From Ehretia macrophylla (lineage: Eukaryota > Streptophyta > Magnoliopsida > Boraginales > Ehretiaceae), in NCBI GenBank assembly GCA_037974665.1, contig CM075783.1:9863262-9927261 (forward strand): a stretch of DNA of 64,000 nt, written 5' to 3'. The number at the start of each line of letters is the position of its first letter. The stretch's first letter is position 1. The notes below the pieces were generated by a model. The model was not told where the DNA came from. It saw nothing but the letters and a program-made list of their open reading frames with translations, and ran no database searches. Shown piece after piece: positions 57,142 through 64,000 of the stretch. The translations under genes and the position numbers were made by a program.

Positions 57142-59785
57142 GCATGTTAACTGTCAGCCGGGGTATCCTCGGAATGTGGGTAGTGGTCTAAGCATGCAAG
57201 TATGTATTAAGTGAAAAAAAAAGTGAAACATATGTTAATATGTTTATGTGATTAACTTATTTATGTGTCTAACTTTCTATGTGACCAGTATGCCTTGTGT
57301 GTTAAGTGAACTAATGTGGTCAATATATTTTATGTGATAACGTACTATACGTACTCAATGTGTTGTGATTAATGTGCATTATGTGATTAATGTGTATTAT
57401 GTGACAATTATGTTTTATGTGATCAAAGTGCCTTATGTGAAGTTTGTTGCTTATGTGACTTTAATTGTTTATAACTTACTTCTGTGATTTAACCTGTTTA
57501 TGTGATGTTGGCTTCTTATATGCTGAATTGTGTGTTATGTGATAATGTTATATTATATGATAATCATGCATTACGTTGTACTTGTTTTCATGTGATGTAA
57601 TTGTTTATATTCTATAACTGTGGGTGATTCTTTTAGGTGAAGTAAGGATGACTGCAAGAGTTTTCGGAAATAGTGGTAGGCCATGATTTTGAATTATTAT
57701 TATTCTAGAAGTTTATCAGTTAGATTTTAATTGTTATGTTTATGGATTTTAGTTTCGGCTTAGTGGATTGATCTTGATGTTCCTTTAGCGAGAATGAAGT
57801 TGTTCGAGGAAATAGCAATGTATCTTGATGATTATAATTACTTTTGTTGCCATGTTTAACTTGTTATTACTTGGAGATGGATCATAAGTTGAGGTTTCCA
57901 TGAGGTTATCATTAGACACTTTTGGAGTCTCAACTCAGACTATACTGCCTTGAGGTTATTTTAGAATAAAATTTATTTGAAGAATTAGTGATGTATATTT
58001 GTGAATGGAATGAAGTGTAATATATTTCTACTATTTGGGATTGCTATATTATTATTAATGGATATTTTGGAGTTTTGATCTTTAAACCTTGGAGACAATT
58101 GAAGTGATTTCTGACTAAAGTTACTTTATTTGAAGATGTAATTGTTCGGAGATAGAATTATTTGAGGAAATAAGAATGCATTTTGGTGACTGAACATTTA
58201 CTTGCCTACATCAAGCTTTTGGGTTCTAGGTAGTATGACTTTCTAAATTGTTGATTGAGGATTCTCCTATGATATAATAGGTTAGTATGAATCTGTATTG
58301 TGTTATCAGATTTTGGAGTCTTCATTAATTAATCTTGTTGGGTAATCGGTGATTTATCTTGTTTGGTGATTGGTCTGGTACGGAATGTAAAATTTTGGAG
58401 TGATTTATCTCGTTTGGTGATTGTTATGACTCCTTAGGTTCTTTAGATCTCCTTAGTGTCTTGTTTTGGAGGAAGATAGATTGTAGGATTTGATTTGTTG
58501 GTGTTTAAGTGTGTAGGTGGGACACCCTTCTTGTACTTCATAATTCTATCAGTCTTATTATTATCTTTTACTCTATTCTCACTTATTTGAGAGAGAGTTA
58601 CACTTTTCTAGCCTATCAATTGTTTCTTGAAAGTTTGCTTATTGGATTAATGGATCCTATGCTCATTTGACATTGTTTCTATTCTTAACGTTCATATTTG
58701 CTTCTTATAGTAATGTCACTTATTGGAGTTAAGGTTTGAGACTTCTATATTTCATTCTATATCTCCAGCCATTGATTTTAATATTTCATTTCATCCTATT
58801 ACAATTCATTTGAAAGTAATTTTTCCTTTGGTATACCATTTTACTTGTTCGAATTCCACTTGTTTGATGTACTCCCTACCTAAGTACATCATTGATATTC
58901 TTGTTGATCTTTGTTAATCATATTGTTTCATTATTAAATCCTAAGCCATTACTTTGCTTGTAATTGCTCATTTAATATACTCAGCATTGTCCTTTCTTAT
59001 TTATACTTCTTTGGTTATTGCGTGCTGAGATACTCATTATCTTGACACTCATGTTTTCTATTGAATTAATCATCTCTTATTTCTTAATTTCATTTCACCT
59101 CAAGTACAACTTACTTGTTGGTTCCTTGAACAATTATCGAGAATTGAAATATCTACTTGTTCAGGAATTTTTGTTCAACACACTCAGCACTGTTTTGACT
59201 CGTCATCATCCTTTGTTCGTACTTATTTAACTGATAGGTGCTGAGACATTTCTTATCTTAGTTATCATGCTTCCTTATTAAACTATTAACCTCTTGATTC
59301 TCTAACTTGTTTGACCTCCTGTTCACTTGATTGTTGGCTCAAATATGATTTTTCATATTCATATTTCCTTGTAAATTTCATAAGAGCCATATTCTGACAA
59401 ATGTCACTTTTGAGATATTTCTTTGATCAATAATCATTCATGTTATCGTGAATGAGTTTTTAAACCCTTGGGGTGTTCATAGAGCTCTTTTGTGTAGTAG
59501 GGGATGATTGATAATTAGTGGTGTCATGCTAAGACTTTGGAGTTGTGATTTCTTTCATATGCAATATGATATTAGGTAGGAGAGAATTATGAATTGAAGA
59601 TTGTCTTGGAACTATGATCATCAACTTGCAGTCAACAGAGGTTGTTCTTTTGAGGTCTTTGGTTAGTTGTCATCCTAAGAGATAAATGAGAACTAAGAGA
59701 AGTATTATTAAGTGTAACGATTGAGGATTTAATTGTCTGTCAGTTCGAGAATTGCGTGGACGCAATTGTTTTAAGGAGGGGAGAA
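57142..59785 (+). other. family A internal domain, non-coding
   Basis: No frame exceeds about 70 codons. 57240-57615 carries at least ten copies of TATGTGA. A pair of imperfect units around ACTCAGCA(T/C)TGT and GTGCTGAGA recurs near 58979-59060 and 59178-59270. The end carries the hairpin at 59750-59767 and the tract TTAAGGAGGGGAGAA (59771-59785). I see no gag relic comparable to B and C. Confidence 0.8.
59750..59767 (+). promoter_or_regulatory. conserved stem-loop before polypurine tract (family A)
   Basis: AATTGCG-TGGA-CGCAATT is a perfect 7-bp stem with a 4-nt loop ending 18 nt before the 3' LTR, in the same place as in B, C and D. Confidence 0.78.
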
Positions 59786-62175
59786 TGTGAAACCCCACTT
59801 TTCTGCTTTAACTTGATTTACGTGCTTTGTCTCGTTTTGCGTGCATATGACCTGTTTATGTGCTATAGGGCCTAGAATGTTATAATTTTGATATTAATAC
59901 TCCTAATACTTGCTAAATGTGCATTCATGAAATTTTCATAAAAAACGGAGTCAGAAATTTTATCGTCAATTTTCAGTGAATAGTATTTTCGAAACACGTC
60001 CGCTATAATTTTGAAACTGGTCTTTTTAACTCTTCTAGACCTAGACCACGGACTTTAATAGACCTGTGTTTGATGAAAACTATTTTAAAATCGGCTTAAG
60101 AATTTATTAGGGTTTTTACACCGACTTTTGCGAAAATCGAGTTTTAAGCCGACTCGGGTAAAATTATTTGATTGTAAAACTTCTTATCACCTAAAAATAA
60201 TTTACTTGAGCTAGCTTGGGTGTTAAATAATTGTTTTGAACTTTGGTGATCAATAAAATGCATTTAAAGTCAAGAAAACACTAAAAATACTAAAGTTTCA
60301 ACTTTGACTTTCATTTAACTTGTTGACTTTCATGCATATATCACCAACACACAATGAAACAAAGCAGAACACCACATTTACACACACTTGCAGCCGTGAA
60401 AGCTTAGGAAAAAAAAGAGATTTTATTCAACTTATTTTCAAAGTAATTTTGCCTTAGAAAACTCATTTAAAGTCCGAATCTTTTCAAACCGAGCTGGATT
60501 CCGCTTGTTGGGCACCTATTGCACGCATTCCTAGCTTTACTTCGGATCAAAGGTGAGAGAAAAATTCTAGATCTCAAAATGTCATTTTTATGTTTTTGCG
60601 TATAAATGAAATTTGAACCGTTAGAATTGTAATCTGATGTTAGATTATTGCTCCTTGCATGCTAGGGATCATTTAGTGGTAATACTACGAGTTTCTGTCG
60701 GATATAGCATAATTTTTATTTTTCGGGTATTTAATTTAGATTAAATTGTTCAAAGTTGATTTAATTGAGTTGCGTTGCTCGAAATCGATTGCCATCATTT
60801 TCTAAATACTTGATAATTATGTGGTAGCGCTGTGGTAATGCCGAATTTTTGATTACATTGTTCGTGTGAAAATCCAGAAATTTCACCCATGACATCTTAG
60901 GGTTTTAGGGTTATCGGGCATGATTTGGAGGTGTTATGATGGATTTCCGAGAGGGCTAATGTAGTAGGTTGAATGGGTGAGTGATAGAAACTGATTTGGC
61001 AATGTTTGGGTTAGTAGAATGTAAGTTATGAATTTTTGAAGTTTAGGTTGTCATTCTTTAATTTCTTGAACGATGCCTTTAGATGATTGGGTGGTGTTTG
61101 AGTGTTGAATGGTGAGTTGTTGATGAGTAATTTAGGATTTAATTGTGTATATAATGCATGTCCGGTTAGATGGCCTACTTTGTCATCTAACTAAGTTATT
61201 GTTGTTTAAATGATAATTGATGCTATCAATGATGAATAATTGATGATTGATTGATGATTGATTGATGATTGATGATGATTATGGAGTCTTGGTATGTGTG
61301 TGCCACCTCTCGGGCAGCGTTGGACTGTCGGGTTGATAACGGCATGACTTCCATAGGCTACCCCCAACTCGCATGACGGAGGTGTCATGGAGGGAGGGGC
61401 TAGTGAGGTACCTCGGGTGCGTGAGTAATGGGGAGTTATAAGAAGAACGGTTGAGATCGTGATGGCGTATGGAGCTACACCAAATAGAGTATCCTTTATT
61501 GATTGGTTATATAGTTATGTGATGATAGTATTATTTATGTTATTGTGTGTTTACTGACTCAAAGGATTATTCCAAGGAGTTTAGTAGACCTTGCTCGAGA
61601 TCTATCGGATCCTCGCTGGGCTTATTTTATATAAGCTCGCTCTCTATTATTGCATGCATACAGGTGTTACCGATCAAGATTACGGATACGTGCCTCCTGA
61701 AGAGGAAAATGTGCCTTACGTGGATGAGTCTTATGTTCCGGAGTCCTATCCTTGATGTTTGATGTGTTGGACACTTTATTATCTTGTATATTATCTAGTT
61801 AACTTTTATATGCTTTGTAGTTTATAATATAAAAGATGTTGAAAAGATAATGAATTAGTTGATGTTGTCTTAGTAGCCTATCTTTTGTTTATGATTAGGT
61901 TGTTAGATTGGCTCAATATGTTTTTGTAATGTATATTAAGGTTCATGTATTATGTTGGAACGGAGGCGTATAACAAGGAATGTTTATTCTATAATATGAT
62001 TATGATGTATGTTGTTATTTTATTGAGGAGTTGTTTGTTGTATGGTTTGTGGAGTTGATGTATGATGTCTATTGAGGTTGGTTTAGAACCTCGGTATCCT
62101 ATTTAGTGTCGTTATACTGCCGAAATTCCGTTGCGTCCTAACTGATCATAGGTGGGGTCGAGTTGGGGCGTGACA
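59786..62175 (+). repeat. 3' LTR of family A
   Basis: Near-identical to 54733-57123. It ends GGGGCGTGACA, directly followed by the duplicated TCAAC. Confidence 0.96.
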
Positions 62176-62180
62176 TCAAC

Positions 62181-63018
62181 ACTTTTGTAACAATTTTTAG
62201 AAATATAAATGATATATTCTTTTACAACTGCAATGCTCTTTTTCATAAACTTGCCCTGATTTTTTAACTAGTTGACAGTAGTTTAGAAGTAAGAAACAAT
62301 GAAAAATCTCAATTTTGACAAGAAAAAAAATTGTAGAAATAAGGGGATAAAAAATGAAACCTAATTAATCAACTTTTTCACTTTTTTTTCTCTTTGTTTC
62401 AAATAATTAGTTGTGATAGTTTCTCATTTTGAATAACTAAAACTCGAATTTCTTTATGAACAAAATATCTCAAGATATCTCACCAAATAAATATAAAATA
62501 AGCAATGATTTTTTTTGCGTTGCATTTAAGCCGACAATTTTACATACCGTTGCATAAAACTGAATACAATAAGCAACACTTAACAAAAAAAGTAGTATAT
62601 CATAGATTTTGCAACGGTAAGACTCAATACTAATAAAATTGCTGCAAAATGATTTATTTTATAAGTTACAACTAACCCATAATTTTATAAACTGTTGCAA
62701 AAAATGAATGAAATAAGCAACACTTCATAAAAAAAAACGTTGCATATTATAGATATTGCAATAGTCTAATGCAAATCGTTGCAAAAGCTTATAGATATTG
62801 CAACAGTTAATTAAGATCATTGGAAAATGTTATAGATATTGCAACGGTTAATTAAAATCGTTGCAAAATGTTATAGATATTGCAACAATTAATTAAAATC
62901 GCTACAAAAGGTTTTATTTTTAGACAACAGCTATAAAAACATTGCGAAATAACATTTATAGCAACGGTTTTCTTACATATTCAATTAAGGGTTGCAAGAA
63001 GTCAAAAATGTTGTAGTA
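62181..63018. repeat. right subterminal region of the CACTA-like element, tandem repeats
   Basis: Between about 62748 and 62920 a roughly 41-bp unit, with TATAGATATTGCAACGGTTA then ATTAAAATCGTTGCAAAATG, occurs about four times. GCAACG and CGTTGC inside each unit form an inverted pair. Further GCAACGG motifs lie at 62610 and 62960. The terminus is TTGTAGTA at 63011-63018. Confidence 0.75.
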
Positions 63019-64000
63019 GAAATACAAAATTAAATGTTTGTATCGATTCTAAATGGCGATCAGTTTTACCTTTTTTATCAGAAATCACTCAATCTTCCTT
63101 GATAATCTCAAACACATCAATCACTAAGTAATACATGACAATTCAAATTATTAAACTATCATAATGTGAACCCCAACGAGTATCTCTAATCCGTTTGAGA
63201 TCAATTTCTTGATTCATGCCTCGTCCACTATGAAATTTTACCCTTTTCTAATACTTCTTTAACTTTAGCAATGTGTTTTTTTGCGAAGCATGTCATATTG
63301 CTTGCATGATCCTCCAACGACATTTAGTAAAGTAGCAATTAAGTTGAAAAAGGTTGCAACTTGAACATGAGTTTTTCCTGCATAAATAAGTGTGAGTTGA
63401 AATTGATGAGCAAAACAATGAATATAGAAAGCAGATGGATTTTCTTTCAAAATAAAACTTTTAACCATTATATTCACCTTGCATATTACTAGCACCATCA
63501 TAGCCTTGTCCACAAATTCTTGATACACTCACTCCATATATGTTAAATAATGAATCGATTTTCCTTTTTAAAGATAATGCAATAGTATCACTTACATGCA
63601 TTATACCAAAAACAATACTCAACAATACTTTCTTTATGGTTCACATAACGCAGTGCAATGGCCATTTCTTCTTTGATTGATACATCATGCGACTCATCAA
63701 CAATAATAGCAAAAGGTTCATCTCCAAGATCATTTATAATTGCATTAATAGTCTCAATTTTGACAGCATTGACCATGTCTTTTTGAATGTTAGGAGCATT
63801 TAACCGATCGTTATCCGGAACATTTTGCAAAACACATTTGTTGATGGTTTTATTATGATCGGCAATAAACTTGAGAAGTTCAAGTAAATTACCTATATTA
63901 GTATGAATCCTTCTATTCAATATCTCCTCTTAAGATGGATAATACAAATATAGCACAATTTTGTAGCTCAAGGATTAACAAGTGAAAGCTCAATAAACAC
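63019..64000 (-). pseudogene. hAT-2 transposase, central part (continues past the window)
   Basis: Read leftward from the right edge: NRRIHTNIGNLLELLKFIAD, DHNKTINKCVLQNVP, then FAIIVDESHDVSIKEEMAIA and LRYVNHKESIVE (63920-63588). After a frame change it reads NPSAFYIHCFAHQFQLTLIY and NVVGGSCKQYDMLRKK (63528-63265), then in broken frames SNGLEILVGVHI (relatives have RDTRWGSHY) and TFNFVF at 63030. This order matches hAT-type transposases of the zinc-finger MYM1-like/TTF group. The VDES Asp is the likely catalytic position. The C-terminal half is at 37702-38707, 24.3 kb away. Confidence 0.85.

Larger units (their letters stand above)
54733..62175 (+). mobile_element. family A coding-free LTR retrotransposon (LARD-like), nested in CACTA-like element
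   Basis: LTRs of 2391 and 2390 bp start TGTGAAACCCC and end GGGGCGTGACA. TCAAC at 54728-54732 is repeated at 62176-62180, an exact target duplication. The internal 2662 bp contain a perfect primer site and a polypurine tract but no gag-pol domain. About 6 differences occur in the first 300 bp of the LTRs, so the insertion is recent relative to the copia elements. A solo LTR of the same family lies at 4441-7024. Like family B it needed proteins in trans. Confidence 0.96.
38708..63018. mobile_element. CACTA-like non-autonomous transposon with nested retrotransposons, inside hAT-2
   Basis: The ends read TACTACCATATTTTTTATCT (left) and, as complement of the right end, TACTACAACATTTTTGACTT. They match at 22 of 28 positions if extended to TGCAAC. 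Both look like CACTA termini with the first C changed to T. Flanking triplets are TAA (38705-38707) and GAA (63019-63021), a 3-bp duplication with one difference. Without copia-3 and family A it is about 1.4 kb and codes for nothing. Both arms (54182-54732, 62181-63018) are loaded with AACCGTTGC / GCAACGGTT motifs, like the subterminal repeats that CACTA transposases bind. Its borders coincide with the break in hAT-2 coding. Confidence 0.7.

Noticed and set aside
62580-63000. Repeat array that could be mistaken for a CRISPR array
   Set aside because: Units are degenerate, contain internal inverted motifs, have no unique spacers and sit at a transposon end in a plant genome.

Overview
The window looks like intergenic DNA from a plant nuclear genome. 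It is AT-rich and is filled almost end to end by transposable elements of typical plant lineages: Ty1/copia, Ty3/gypsy of the Athila and Tekay/Del-like kinds, hAT, CACTA-like, PIF/Harbinger-like and Mutator-like. I found no intact host gene, no rRNA or tRNA gene and no CRISPR array. All recognisable coding sequence belongs to transposons and is broken by stops or frameshifts. The species cannot be named from the sequence.

Layout. (1) 1-8116 is the 3' half of a decayed copia element (copia-1: gag, zinc knuckle, protease motif, RT remnants, 3' LTR). A reverse-oriented solo LTR of gypsy family A (4441-7024, TSD TAAAG) sits inside its LTR. (2) About 8230-35500 is one old hAT transposon (hAT-1, + strand) burst open by later insertions. 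A PIF/Harbinger-like element with TTA target duplications (8730-29193) holds a reverse solo gypsy LTR (family E, about 8853-12656) and copia-2 (13340-28689). Copia-2 in turn holds a coding-free gypsy element (family C) fused by a deletion to the 3' two thirds of an Athila element. A Tekay/Del 3' end with its LTR (family D, 29615-32151) interrupts the hAT-1 transposase, and a Mutator-like element (33630-34827) lies inside a roughly 85-bp intron of that transposase. (3) 35520-37701 holds a probable small reverse solo LTR, about 1.5 kb of unclassified DNA and a duplicated hAT-type terminus. (4) 37702-64000 is a second hAT (hAT-2, minus strand, related to zinc-finger MYM/TTF-type proteins). It is split by a CACTA-like element (38708-63018), which contains copia-3 (38722-54181, TSD ATTTT) and family A (54733-62175, TSD TCAAC). 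Copia-3 itself contains family B (42710-49949, TSD ATATT).

The most interesting material is the set of coding-free gypsy-type elements A, B and C. A and B have long LTRs (2.4-2.8 kb) differing by only about 2-3% over the stretches I compared, intact target duplications, a tRNA-iMet-type primer site and a polypurine tract, yet no gag-pol. They must have been moved in trans. A, B, C and the coding Tekay-like fragment D share a 7-bp stem with a 4-nt loop ending 18-19 nt before the 3' LTR. Its stem sequence differs between families in a base-pair-preserving way. A, B and C also share a block just after the primer site. These look like cis signals recognised by a common partner.

Relative ages follow the nesting. 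Hand counts over the first 190-310 bp of LTR pairs give roughly 8-9% difference for copia-2 and copia-3 and 2-3% for the inserted A and B. All percentages are eye estimates over partial alignments.
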